Source of the DNA: Phytoseiulus persimilis
Taxonomy: Eukaryota; Arthropoda; Arachnida; Mesostigmata; Phytoseiidae
Direction: 5' to 3'
NCBI GenBank assembly: GCA_037576195.1
Contig: CM075102.1
Location: 24,362,745 to 24,426,744, forward strand
DNA length: 64,000 nt
The stretch's first letter is position 1, and each line of letters opens with the position of its first letter. The notes under the pieces are model-generated. The model did not search any database and was not told the DNA's origin. It saw only the letters and a program-made list of their open reading frames with translations. A program made the position numbers and the translations under genes. Shown here piece after piece: positions 34,166 to 46,100 of the stretch.

Positions 34166-37100
34166 TCATAGCCTGGATACTTTCCCTGCGAAGAGGATCA
34201 AGTTCGTCCTAGAGTCCCGTATCAGGAAGATGAAGGGCTCATTCGCTTGGAATTTCACGAATTTCGCCCGGGTCGCATGAGCAGCCACCGATGTAGCTGC
34301 TGCCGTAGTGCCATGCTCATTGACCTGAAACATGGGATTCATACTGAGGGCGGGTTCACAAATTATTTATCTTTACCCATGCTCATGGGGAACACGGCGG
34401 CCCCCTTGATCCTATTGACAAAAAACAGGGGTCGAATATCAAACTCCTCGTTCTAACACCCCGGTTGAATAGTTCCTGCATTCTGAGAACAGCAGGAGTT
34501 ATTCGAATCCGCAGGACAACTTGGAGAGGATCTCAGGCTCCGAGAGCTTACATCTATGACGGCTTGGTGCCAAAACTCATTGATGTGGAGGTTGTCATAT
34601 CCGGTGAAGTAGGGCAGCTCCGCCTGGTTCGGGTCGAATGGAGCTCGCATGCTCATCTTCTGCAGATACTCCTTCAGGTTCAGCTGGGAGCTCACCTGTC
34701 GAGAAAAGGGCTATTCAAGTGCGATGCCTCGGTTTCCGGCATTCCAACGGGATGTGAATGAGCATGTTGGATCAGCTGCCCGTTTTCGTTTCCCTCGTTT
34801 AGGGAACGCAAAACGCTGGCCTCTAACGAAGCACAGGAAGTCGCTTCGCGAAAAGCTCTTGAAATAGCCATGCACGTGGCAGAAACTAGAGCGAATAGGA
34901 ACATCCCTAGACACAAGCTCTCAGAGCCGAGCAAATCGTATTACAGCTCAGAGAGGAAACGGCAGTTAATGAAAAATTTCCTCACCCTGAATTTGGGAAG
35001 CTCAATCTCCACGAGCTGAGGTTCCAGCGCCAAGACGATTTCTGTCAGGTCTTCAACCTAAATCAGGGTCCGAGAATGTTAATTTCGTTTTTCCAAATTG
35101 AACAGCATAAAAACGCCGCTGGAAACATCCCCACCTTGAGTGGTCTCTCGAAAAACCAGTCCTTAAGCCAAGAACGGTAAAACTTGGGCCGGTGATAATG
35201 GTCATATTAAATGACTTCTGTATTTTCCGTTATTTTTACTTCGCTTCCCGACCTCCGAGTGGGAACCCGCGGATGTGATCCGTCTCACCCGGAGTCGCCC
35301 TCTTTCGCGGAGTGTTCCGAAAAGTCTCACGATGCTATGATACAGGCGTGGAGTGAACGCGAAAGGATCCGGATCAAATCGGAAGCACGCCGACTGTTGT
35401 GCTGATTACCGAGTCGTTCGGAAATACGGGTATATCTAGCCAAACATCCGCTCCGCTTTAGTCAGGAGGACTCAGATTGTTCCCATGTTCTCAGATACTT
35501 CCGGAGCGATTCCTGGGCGGAGATACGCTGCTGAACATATTCAAAGTTTCGCAGCAGTTCGCAAACAGCAGACGCTTCCGCCTCAAGACGGCAACTGGAG
35601 CAGAAACAGATTCCCGAAACATGGATTCGCCCCCCAAGTTGTACAAAAGAAAGCATTCGAACACCGGGATACATGTTGAGAAGAAGACGATGAACAGTGC
35701 TCCCTTGGTTTCGAACGAGTGATCATGAAACTTCGTGAGGTATCCGTGATCTTTTGCTGGAATCAGCTGTCTCGACTTCAAACTGATGCTCGCGGTCTGC
35801 GGTACGGCCTCAGGGAGGAAATTCAACCCTCACATCAGGAGAACTCAGTGAAGCTCTCCCGATGTTTCTCGATTCAACTCCGATTGATTTGTGGTCGTCG
35901 GCTCTCCCGAAACCGGAGGTCATCATTAGGGCTGGAGAGTTTATCACCATGAATATTTCCTATGCAGTGTGCAATATGAAGCAGTCCCAAGCATACTGCA
36001 TATACACTCAAGTACGCTGGACGAGCACTTAAATATCTAAAACAGGTTTTCAAGTACGCAGAACATGGACTCAAATATGCGAATGTGCACTCACACATGC
36101 ACTAGGATCTCTCCAGTCCATAGAATCCAGGCTCACTGAATACATGAGTGCACATTGCACCACATAATCACTTATATAATATTTTCAATTTCGTTGGAGA
36201 GCGAATTCTGGACATTGATCATTTCACCCTTCCCATCCATTCATTGGTGCGGATCGATAGATGTATGCTTCATGCCTGAGCTTCTCGACTCTCGTGCCTA
36301 TCGGGCATCAATGACGTATCTTCGCATCTCTCCATCAATGAGTACATGGACCGATGGATGGTGCTCAACGGAGAATGAGTGGAGCCTGACGGTTCAGGTT
36401 TCCTGAGGCTCTGGTCATGAGCGAATCTTTTTTAAACCACCCATATACCTAGTTCATGGGTCTCTCCTTCTAGCCATCCCTATTCTCATGGATTGATGGA
36501 AGGTAGGTATTGAAAGCTTAATTAAGGTATTGAAAGAGGAGCTTGAGGGGCTGCCACTATATGAGAGACATGCTGCTGCCAATCACTCGGCGCTCAAGGT
36601 GCCGATCGAAGCACCTGCAAAGTGGACAGCCTACCTTGAGGTTGTCGATAATGCTGCCCATCTTGGACGCATCGTCGGGGAGGAGGATGAGCATCCGCAA
36701 TTGATATCCCTTGTACCCAAGGTCGAGAGCTTGTAACCTCAGCCTAGAACAGGATGTTATCGATATTAACTTCCTATTCGCCGAAATCTTGTCCATCTCT
36801 TCCCAGAATGATCTTCTTTTCGATCGACGGCAATCCCAATGACCGGGAACGATTCATGTGCAACCCTGTCGTCGAGATATATCTTGAGATGAACACATTT
36901 TGGCTCCCCTATTTTCGTAATCATATCAAACGAAGCAGAAGTTCAGAACCCGGCTACGAGGGAGGCTGTGAGGAAGACAGACCATCTTAGCAGATCAGAT
37001 GTGACATACTTCACTCCAAACCGACCTCATCCATGGTGCGCCACCATCTGGCCCGTTTCGCCAACGGCATATTCCTCTGTAAACTTCACGACACCCGACG

Positions 37101-38599
37101 AAGCAGCCGGGGGTCACAAAGAGGGCTTACGAATCAAAACAGAATGTCCGACTGTGTCGCGGTCTTCGCCCTCAATCCAGAACATTCCAATCTCCCATCT
37201 ATGTCTTATTTTGCATGATTCTCGCGACCGCTAGAGACAGACTCAGGGGCGATTGAAAAGAGACGCGAAAAGTTCTGGAATTACCTAGGACTCTATCACG
37301 AGGCAAACCTTATCTTATTCATAATATTCTCACTTTGGGTAATAGGCGTATTGGAAATAGTCGAGCATTTTCATCATGTCGACGTCTTTGGCGTAAGCTT
37401 TTTGACCTTCGTTGAAGAACGTTCCACGAACGGTGTTTTTCGCATCGAACTGTTTCTCCCATAAACCTGCAAGGATCTAACTCTCTGTCAAACGGACGGA
37501 GCCGACGAGGACAGTTTGGGGAGCACGCCTCGTTCAATATTAGCACTCAGAAGGAACTCTAATGCACGAGCAAATACTCCACCGGATCAGGGCGCACAAC
37601 GCTGCAAGAAGAAGCCCGCGAGAGCTGCAAGTCTGCTTTTCCAACGGGTTTGCTAGGAATTACCTTTGAAGTAAATAATGTTCGCGAGCACCATGACAGT
37701 GTTTGGCGGGAGTTCCTTGTCGCCGAAAGCTTTCTTGATGTTCCCCTTTGTTTTGACGGCAACCAGCGTATCCAGGAGTTTCAACGTGTCCGCTCGAGCA
37801 AAGTTCACCTGATTTTCAGAGAATCGTTGATGAAATCGATCAGGGCGAGCTCTCCTCTGATCCGGCACTGATTCAACGAGACTCATGCAGCGTTTCGTGC
37901 AAGTAAGACAATGAAATCCATCAAACCGACGTAGTAAACGAGTTACTTGGCGCAAAGAACCAAGTCTGAAACATCGCACCGACCTCTTCAATGTTCGCTC
38001 CAAAGTACGTCATGAGCCTCTGCTTCATTTCGGGGATTATTTTCAACCTCGCGTCGACTTGCATCATATTCAGATCGATGAGATCGTTCTGTCCTGTTTC
38101 TTGACTTATGAGAGCTCGTGCCGATTTGAAACCATCGAGCATGGACTGGCGAAGCTCCTTCGTATGACTGTATCCTGCAACGGAAGGGCCACTTTGAGCT
38201 CATTCCCCGCGTAGGACAGTGTGTGAGAGAGAGAGAGAGAGAGCTCAGGAGGAGCGATGATTTCAGAAATTGCATTGGATGGCCACGAATGGAAGGATCG
38301 ATCGACAGGGCCACGAAGAAATGATTTCGATATCATGCATCGAAGCATATTCGATGCTGTCGTGCTCAGAACTCACCCATGACCCTGGCCAGCTCCTCCG
38401 CCGACCTCCCAGCAGCGCCTTGGTACGTCATCGCCAGCACGGTCGAGATTGAAAACGGCGCAATGAATACATTGTATTGATCCGAAACTCTTTTGAATAG
38501 ATCCAAAGCCAAACCATTGCTTGCGTTCGCCACCCGGATGGCGTTCCTTCGAGAGTCGAACAGAAACAGGTCAAATTGAGTTTCATTGGATGAATGCAT
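34166..38599 (-). CDS. serpin with Arg at predicted P1, at least eight exons
   Basis: Exons in order are 38599-38377, 38174-37984, 37808-37664, 37466-37334, 36743-36635, 35057-34986, 34695-34552 and 34324-34166. All phases agree, giving 391 aa. Introns are GT-AG; the donor after exon 2 (gtcggt) is weak. Landmarks are YNVFIAPFSISTVLAMTYQG (helix B), IIYFKGLWEKQF, KGYQLRMLILLPDD, VEIELPKFR, HQAVIDVNEHGTTAAATSV (hinge) and FQANEPFIFLIRD with LILFAGKVSRL. The loop from the hinge Gly to the conserved C-terminal strand has the same length as in antitrypsin, which places Arg at P1 (HATR|AKF) and suggests a trypsin-like target. The start is uncertain: the ATG at 38599 gives no classical signal peptide, and an acceptor-like tcgaag just before 38546 could instead join a missing signal-peptide exon. 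It lies about 2.1 kb upstream of the intronless serpin on the same strand. Confidence 0.9.
35927..36122. mobile_element. possible old hAT-like relic
   Basis: The left edge TAGGGCTGGAGAG resembles the end of the 437-bp MITE at 28400. The reverse complement of the right edge reads TATGGACTGGAGAGA, an imperfect inverted repeat. No matching 8-bp duplication flanks it, so it is either old and decayed or a chance match. It lies in the intron between the fifth and sixth exons of the split serpin gene. Its interior is mostly the degenerate 21-bp repeat. Confidence 0.35.
36006..36108. repeat. degenerate 21-bp tandem repeat, five units
   Basis: Units start at about 36006, 36027, 36048, 36069 and 36089. 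A typical unit is ACTCAAGTACGCTGGACGAGC, with later units actcaaatatgcgaatgtgc and actcacacatgcactaggat. The period is 20-21 bp with heavy divergence between units. It lies in an intron of the serpin gene and inside the possible hAT relic. Confidence 0.55.
38225..38243. repeat. (GA)n microsatellite
   Basis: A run of about nine GA units in the first intron of the split serpin gene, close to the acceptor of its second exon. Confidence 0.85.
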
Positions 38600-41060
38600 T
38601 TGAATCGAAAATATGTCGATGGACGATCGGCCTCGGAGAATTCTCAGAAGATTCCCCACAAACGACGGTTCGTTCTGACGAGAGGCGAGGCACGAAAACA
38701 GGAATCAGAAGTTCATCTCGACCGAAAGTTCTCCTCCTGGATTTCGCTCCGAATTTCACCCCGATGGATCCTTCTCAGGAGCTCTAAACTTCCCCTGGCC
38801 TTCCGTAGTCCTATGAGAGGCAGGTTAGCGGCTATCGGGTCTTGCAGATGCTGCTGTCGCTGATGTTCCCGCTCACAAGAGAGTCCGTTGATAAAAGCTT
38901 GCAACCCCCCGAGGGTTTCTCTGTCGACGGCCAAAGGGAGGGAATCATTTGCGACGAGCAGACATCCGACCTCCCTTCCCGTTAGTTAATCACGCATCGC
39001 AGTGAAACTCGGCACTCGGGATCGCAATCGAGTCCTCACCAACATCCTCATAGGCCCGGCGACACAGTGACATCGAAAGCGATCCAGAAACCCTACCGAG
39101 CTGCGACGAATAGAATAGAAAGCCCACCTGCCGCGAAGGATAAGGCGAGCAACCGAGCTTGGCTCAATGCGAATATTGCCCGGTGCCCAAAACTTCCGAC
39201 GGCTGATATCGAGGAGTTTTGTTCGCGCCGCGACGTCGTTCCTTTGGGAGGCTTCACGGGTGAGAGGCGTGTTAATAAACTCAGTATTGGCAACAGGGTG
39301 TTCTGTCCGTAAGCTCTTCCGCATGGAGATCCCATCTATCTCCTAAAGCCCGGCCCTGGCCGCTGCGCCTCTTGTTTGCTTTCGCTGTGTCAACCCGAGT
39401 GAAAGGGTGTTTGAGCTGGCGACTTCTGCGAGCGGGGCCGATTTTATCGAGACGCTGTCTTCACAAGCTTCCTCCGATGGGAAGGAACCTTACGGATCAG
39501 GAACACAAATGCGACGATGAGCCGCAAACGCTCAGTCCTCATTGATCTGTCGATGGAATTTCTCTCGACTTCCGTCAAATGCTCACCCAATTGAACGTAG
39601 CAGAAAGTCATACTCAGGAGTGTCAGCCGTTTGGCCGCCGGCGGTTTCCGTCCATGACACGTCCAGGAAAAACAGTAGGAAAACCAGGGGTCTCATCGTG
39701 GTGCGTTTATCAGCTGAACATAAGACTTTTCAAGAGTCCACCAGAGCATCCGGTTCATATGATAGCTGAGCTTGGAATCACTGTCTCGCTGCTCACTGGT
39801 AATAATGGACGAAACGCAGATCTCTGAGCTCTGGTCACTTGAAAAGTTGACACTCGTTGCTGTTTTCCGAAGCAGGCAAGCGGGTGTAGTCGTCAATCTC
39901 GAGTCGGCCGTCAAATATCACCGAAGTGATGGCCAAAGATTCGCGTTCGGAAAATCCACAGATCGACGGAAGACGATGCGTGGTGACTGTTGTGCGGAGG
40001 AAGCCAACACAGAAAGAGAAAACCTCACAGAAACCAACGGCAATCACGGCACCAGCAGCACTACGTCATGGCAGGCAGTGTGCGTATCTGCGCGTGTGAT
40101 GTCTGTGACTTTGGAGGGCTGTTGCCAAGAAGGTAAGAGTGGACGAAAATCTTCTCCTGAATCATTATCATGCGCGGCCTGCGGTGAGCGAACCAACGTT
40201 TTTTCTCCAGGGTGCTCTATACGGGCTCAAAGTCACACGAGCGAGTCGTCTTTCCGACCGGAGTTGAACGGAGTCCCTGCACTCCGACGAGCGAACTTGA
40301 AACCTCCCCTCTAAGGTGCTCGCCACCCATTCTAAACCGATGGATTTCATATCTCGTTCCAATGGAGTTGTAACTATGGCTGAAGACCCCGTTTCGATTC
40401 TCAAGCAACGTTTTGCCTCAATCCCCCACACTCTCCTCTACTTCTCTGGACCGTTCTCAATGTGGTGTCTTGTTTCCACAGAGACATTGAGTCTGGTCAG
40501 CGCTTCACTGCGTCGTCAGTACGTGGAATGATGAGATTGGATGTCATGAACCGCACCACATTGCCTCGAGCTTTGACGCAAAGAGAAGTAGGGCGAACCG
40601 AGTCTTGGTGGATTCGGGAAACTAATTAGGCTCGCCGAACGTCACTTTGGTGAGCCAGATTGTTCCCGAGTTTGAGATATCCAGAGATTGTCCGTTAGTC
40701 GGAAAGACATTTCTGCCGAGCCGATTTCGAAAGTCCCTTGCTTCTTTCGTGTATGCGACGAAATTCCAGAATTATGTTGTTTGAAACAAGTTCATTCATC
40801 ACAGCGGACGGTGTGGGTTTGACTCGATAAAGTTGCTGCGAAGTTTCGAGTGCATCATTGACGGCTTCAAGTCCGGTGAAAAATGTCTACTGTATTACAA
40901 CTATGCAGTTGGTTCTATTCACATTGCAAGCCGCAGAGCTGACAGGCGTGGGAAATATGCTGTCCAATGGAAGCTACTTTCGAAGCTGTGGGAGAATCGG
41001 ACGCAATTATGGAGCCGGTCTGACAGGGAATGGTCATCCTTGCGACGGTTCAACTCTTCA
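38600..41060. other. no confident gene; 5' flank of the split serpin
   Basis: I searched here for a signal-peptide exon for the split serpin and found no convincing ATG, leader and donor combination. Frames are short on both strands. Nothing else was recognised. Confidence 0.35.
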
Positions 41061-41071
41061 ATCGCGAAAAA

Positions 41072-41077
41072 TTTATT
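41072..41077 (-). promoter_or_regulatory. possible poly(A) signal AATAAA
   Basis: AATAAA on the minus strand about 170 bases past the stop of the candidate Gln-rich exon ending at 41249. The spacing is acceptable for a 3' UTR. Confidence 0.35.
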
Positions 41078-41248
41078 GAAATCGCCGATCTGTTCAATTC
41101 GATCATGAGGATCACATTCAGTACGGATAAGACGGGCAATGGCTCTTCCGCGGACGTATCCTGGATTCTTGCGGCTGGCCTTCTTCGAGCTGTGAATCAA
41201 TCTCGCCCGACTCGTCCTCGATGTTCCTGCTGTACGGTGACGTTCCTC

Positions 41249-41503
41249 TCAGAGGTTTTTCCGATTCGTGCCGTAAAAAGCTCGGTTCGGATAGCGTGAT
41301 CCTAGTTGGCCAATGTTCTGCATTTGTTGGGCGATTCCCATATCAAACGGATGCGCCGAGAGATAATCAGGACGATATTGATGTTGTACAGAGCGAGGGA
41401 AAGGTCCACCAAGAGGAGATGAGAACCTGGAATACTGCTGAGCGCCGATGTTGCCTTGCTGGTGCTTTCCACAATGTGACGGGATGCCAATATTCCTTCG
41501 CTT
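41249..41503 (-). CDS. candidate terminal exon, Gln/Gly/Tyr-rich
   Basis: A minus-strand frame follows a pyrimidine-rich acceptor (catatttctttcaag) near 41503 and reads RRNIGIPSHCGKHQQGNIGA, then SSPLGGPFPRSVQHQYRPDY. It ends in NRAFYGTNRKNL and a stop. The low-complexity Gln/Gly/Pro/Tyr composition is unlike the neighbouring DNA. A possible poly(A) signal follows at 41072. No upstream exon with a matching phase was found. Function is unknown. Confidence 0.35.
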   Translation of the reverse strand, partial: KRRNIGIPSHCGKHQQGNIGAQQYSRFSSPLGGPFPRSVQHQYRPDYLSAHPFDMGIAQQMQNIGQLGSRYPNRAFYGTNRKNL

Positions 41504-42607
41504 GAAAGAAATATGAGTGCTGCCGCTGGGGAGGAGGGAACCGAATGCTGAGGTCTGGGCAGATGGGCAACATCGTTTCTCTCCGAGACAAGTCAACGCG
41601 ACTCTTCTTCTCAGTCCTACCCTTTTCTCATGGACTCGACTGATGCTTAATACTATGGCGGTCGTCGATTCCCGAAACGAAAGTTTAGAGCATCTTTCAC
41701 AGATTCCTACTGTAATCGAGGGCACAACCTAGGACATTGCCTTGCCGAAAATCAATGAGAACGGACACCGCGTATCCCAGAGACAGATGGATCGACGAAG
41801 ATTTTGTGGAGACCAAAACTTTATTCGCGAATCAGAATTGAATATTACTTCTATCCTTCACAGCACCTGAATCATCGCGGTGCATCATGGAACGATTGCG
41901 AATCACGAAGAGGCGGGATTTCGGACGAGCCCGCTCGATCCTTCACGGAGTCGGCTTCTCGCTTCTAGGTCTTCGGTTTTTCGCTTTCGAAGGGTCCAGG
42001 ACGATTTCGCTGCCCATCTCGGTCGCTTTCGCAATTGTCGGTATCATATTTCAGTCATTATCATATTAAAGCACGGTCCCTCTGAGCCGCGCAGACGATC
42101 TACATCTGCAGACTTCGGGACACAGACTAGGTTAACGTCGCGTTAATCGCACTTTTTCTCTTTCATACAGCTGTAGGTATGAATAAGCTATTCTATCCAA
42201 GACAAACTTCTTGGAACTTTCCAAATTCTTCCGATTTCTGCTATGGGACACGCACGCCAGCCAAATAATTCAACGATTCAGCTAATCATGTTGAACCTCC
42301 GTTCATGGAGACCGAATTTCAAGGAATCAGATACCTTCCGATGACTTTCCCGTCAGGGTAAATACACGAAAATGGGGTGATCCAGCCAGAGAACGGATCA
42401 CCGGGGGGATTGATTGATGGATGGACAGATGACTCTGCGCAAATGAATTTCTTCGATCTGAGCGCCAGAATTTTTCATGAGTGGCACGCTGGATCGGAAG
42501 AGTGAATAAGTTACGTTTTTTTGGCACAACCGTCATCGGGCTGCATGTGAGCAACGGAGTTCATCAGCTCTATAAAGATTGTCACATTCATCGTGGTCGG
42601 CATCGAA

Positions 42608-42621
42608 GTGTGTGTGTGTGT
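42608..42621. repeat. (GT)n microsatellite
   Basis: A short run of seven GT units in the intergenic sequence downstream of the ZP gene. Confidence 0.8.
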
Positions 42622-43102
42622 TTTGCCGAGTTTTTTTCCTCAATGCAACGCGGCTCTGTTTCCATAACTACGGTTCCAGGATGACCGCGATTTAGTTCTG
42701 TTGTCATCGATGTCACATGGTCAATATCAGAATCGTTGAACGTCATCATCACCGCAGTGTGGACTATGTACACCATTTACACTCGAGTTCATCCGGAACG
42801 CGATGAGCCCGCTGACATTCCTACATTCCAGAACATATTGGAATCTTCTCACATTGCGTTCCTACTTGTCTCCTTCTCGCCCGATCCAACAAGTCTCTCT
42901 ACCGTCTGTCGAGCGCTCCTTCCATTCTCCCAAATCTCTTCCATTCAACCTGCTGGCTCGTCCGTTCGTCCGTCCGTCCACTCCTCGGTTCGTCTGCTCG
43001 GTTGAGTGAGTGGGTGACTGATTCGCCGGCAAGCCGAGCTGGACCAGGTTAGGGTCGGGCGGAGCACGGCAGCAGAACATGTAAGTAGTGAGTTCGCTAT
43101 TC

Positions 43103-46100
43103 TTAGTGGTAGCCCCCATTGGACATTCCATAGTGACTCCGGTGAGGGTCTTTCGTGGAGCGTTGAGAGTAGCTGAAAGTTTTTGGAGTTCATGAGCGTC
43201 AACTAGAAGCCAGGGGTCCAAAACAAGGGACTGTTCGGCGGGACGAGAGTAATTTTTGGAAGCCACTCGAACTTCACACCGCGCGCATAAAGCCGTGAAT
43301 TACTATGAAAAACAGTATACATGCGGATGGAGACGTACCGAGAGTGCGGCCTCGAGTGTACTGTGGTGTAGTGATCGCTGGCGTTCGAGATATGACTGCG
43401 CCCCCCTAGAGTGGACATTCCGCCGTTGTATGGTTGCTTGTGAAGCGTAGTATGCGATCCGTAGTGCGATGCGGGATAGTAGGAGCCTTTGTAAGGGTCG
43501 TAATCCTCAATTTCGGATGGTTCCTTCTCCTCGATCTGCGAACGGGAGAATAAGCAAGTGTAGCTGTCGTTCTGCAGAAGGACGGAGCGCTGCGTCCATG
43601 AAAGCAACGCTCATCTTCGAGCATTTACGCTGAGCGGAGCCAGGGAGCACCGGTTCAGCTGAATATTGGCTCTGGGAAAGGATGGAAGAAGCGAGAAAAA
43701 AGAAAAATATGAGACCGTCGTACCTCCTGGTTGACGCATGAACAGGTGAGCGACGAACAGAGGAAGATGTTCACGATCAGCATAATCAGCAGAAGAATCG
43801 CCAGCGATATGCAGAGTCCGATCAACCAAGGGAACCGCCATTCCGTGCATTCGCGTAGAGGGCTGGCAACTGCAAGTCAACAAATCATGCTCACTTCTTA
43901 ATCGGAACAATAGGATCAAAAACGCCGACCGTTGTCCGCTGAATTGGACTGACGAACACACATACGCGCATTTCGCGAGATGTAATCTAGAGCCAAGATG
44001 ACCGTGAAACAATTTCTGTCGAGCTGCGTTTGGAAGTGGATTGAAGAACAAAGAAACAACAGCGACACCGCGAGCAACCGCCTGGATCGGTACTCCGAAG
44101 AAATGCTCCCAGAATGAGCGTGAATTTTTAGGCTTTATGGCGAGAGCTGGGGCGGAGCTCGAGGTTCACGGATTGCGCCAGCAGCTCTTGGGAGCTGGAA
44201 CTCGCGTCGAGGTTTTCTTGTTTACTTATATATTCCCCTTATAACTCTGTGAGAATAGAAGTTGGTCCTGGAACACGAAGGTAATTAGACGCTTCAGAGC
44301 CCCGAGGAAGGGACATCCGGCTAATGATATTCATTCATCGGCTTATGTCTCGCTGCGCTCGTCAACGATGACCAGATGAGAAGAAGGTTCGTGGAGCGAA
44401 GGGCTTCGGTCGGATTCGCCCACGACGACTTTATGCCGGTCCACGAATCCCGTTCTAATTGGCTCTTCAGCAGCTCGATCCTGCTCCGTTCCAGCCCTGT
44501 CTCGATCGATCTGCACCGTCAATCAATGCCCGAGCTCTGTTCGAAAATGTCCTGCATCTGCGACTTATTTCTGAAGACTGCCGGCGAACGAGGTCTCTTT
44601 CACCGTGCAAATATGAGAGTTCTCCGCGCGATCGATGAACGTAGCCGAAGGGGTCGCTTCTTCTGCTCAATATGACTAGGAGTGCCAGCCAGGACTCACT
44701 TGAAGCTTGTCCAGGCTCGACTACGAACACCGAGCTCGAAGCGCTCAGGGAATTTCCTTCAGTTTCCTTGCCTTTGGCGCTCTTGGCTGTGAGCGACTCC
44801 CGTGGCTGGCAAGAGTTCTGCAACAAAACAATTATCATGAATAGTCTCGTGGAAGCCGTCCTGGCGCCAATCCCAGCGCCGCACCGGAATCTATCCTGTC
44901 AAACGAGAGCAGGAGCCAATTATAAACTTCTGACCCGAGGGCAATACAGTTTCTCGTTTGCGCCATGCACGGAGAGTGAACGACGAGGAATCACGAGCGG
45001 AAAGTGTCGCCGTCGTAACAGCCGCTTCCGCGACGAGTCGGAGCTGAAACAACGCCATGAAAATTGATGCTCGCCGATGGAACAGGAGATACCTCAATCC
45101 GGTCTTGCAACACATTCATTCGATCTGCAACCGGAGCAGTCGGAGGGAACGCATGAGGCAACTTTCCGATTCGGTCCGAAGCGACGCGACGAAGGAGCCC
45201 GGTGGCCGGAGGAAATACAATCGATGGAGGCAGCTTTCCGCGCCACTTTTCTATTCCTTTGAACTCATGTGTTCGCTTCCCCAAATGGTGTGGGCGGTTC
45301 TTTGAGAGAGCGTTCTCCTCTACGTCGAATTGTCTGAAGTTCGTTCGATCTGCTCCCAGGCACTTCACGCTGCAACAAACTTCACGCTAAGCGAGCAGAG
45401 AATGCACTTTGGTCAGGCGTGAAATGGATGAACCGAGGAACTTCTGTATCTGTTCTTCCGCGAGTCCCATGGATGTGAGAGCCGGAGCACAGCTTCCAGG
45501 CGTTCTCGCCCTCTCGCCGAACACCTTCAAATGCACGATGTCAAAGCACGAAGAAGCTCGCCAGCGGAACGCGCATGACACATCTGCCTCATCCTTCCGC
45601 GACCGAGGCCTTGCCCTGGCTCTTTCTGGGAGAGAATCACGCGCGACTCCCTCGATGGGACGACATGGAAGCGACGGGAAGTCTAATGATCCAGGCTTGG
45701 AAAATCTTCTAGGATATGGTATCCGTAACGGCAGTGAGTCTGCCGGCGACGTGAAATATTCAACCGACCGCTGGAGCCTCGGCTACCCAAAGATTCATCC
45801 ACAGAAAGTACCCAACCTCGCTGTGCCTTCCCGGTTTGTTGCAATAATTTGCAGCGATGGCCCCCCGCACCGTGATTCTGAACCTCTGTCCCCAGTCGAT
45901 CTGAACTCCGGTTCCCCCGAACAGTCCTAGGACCCAGAGACGCAACGCAGGAGAACGAGCTGGTCCTCCAGGAGCCCGTGCAAACTCCCGATGAGAACCA
46001 CTAGCCAAGCATCCACAGTCGCGTGTTGCAGAGAGTCCGGGAGCCTAACGTGACCGCGAAAGCTACGGACGGAAATGGACGGAAGGAGTCTCAGCAGTAA

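Noticed and set aside
45409-45930. 173-codon plus-strand frame inside a ZP gene intron
   Set aside because: No domain, leader or poly(A) signal; consistent with chance.
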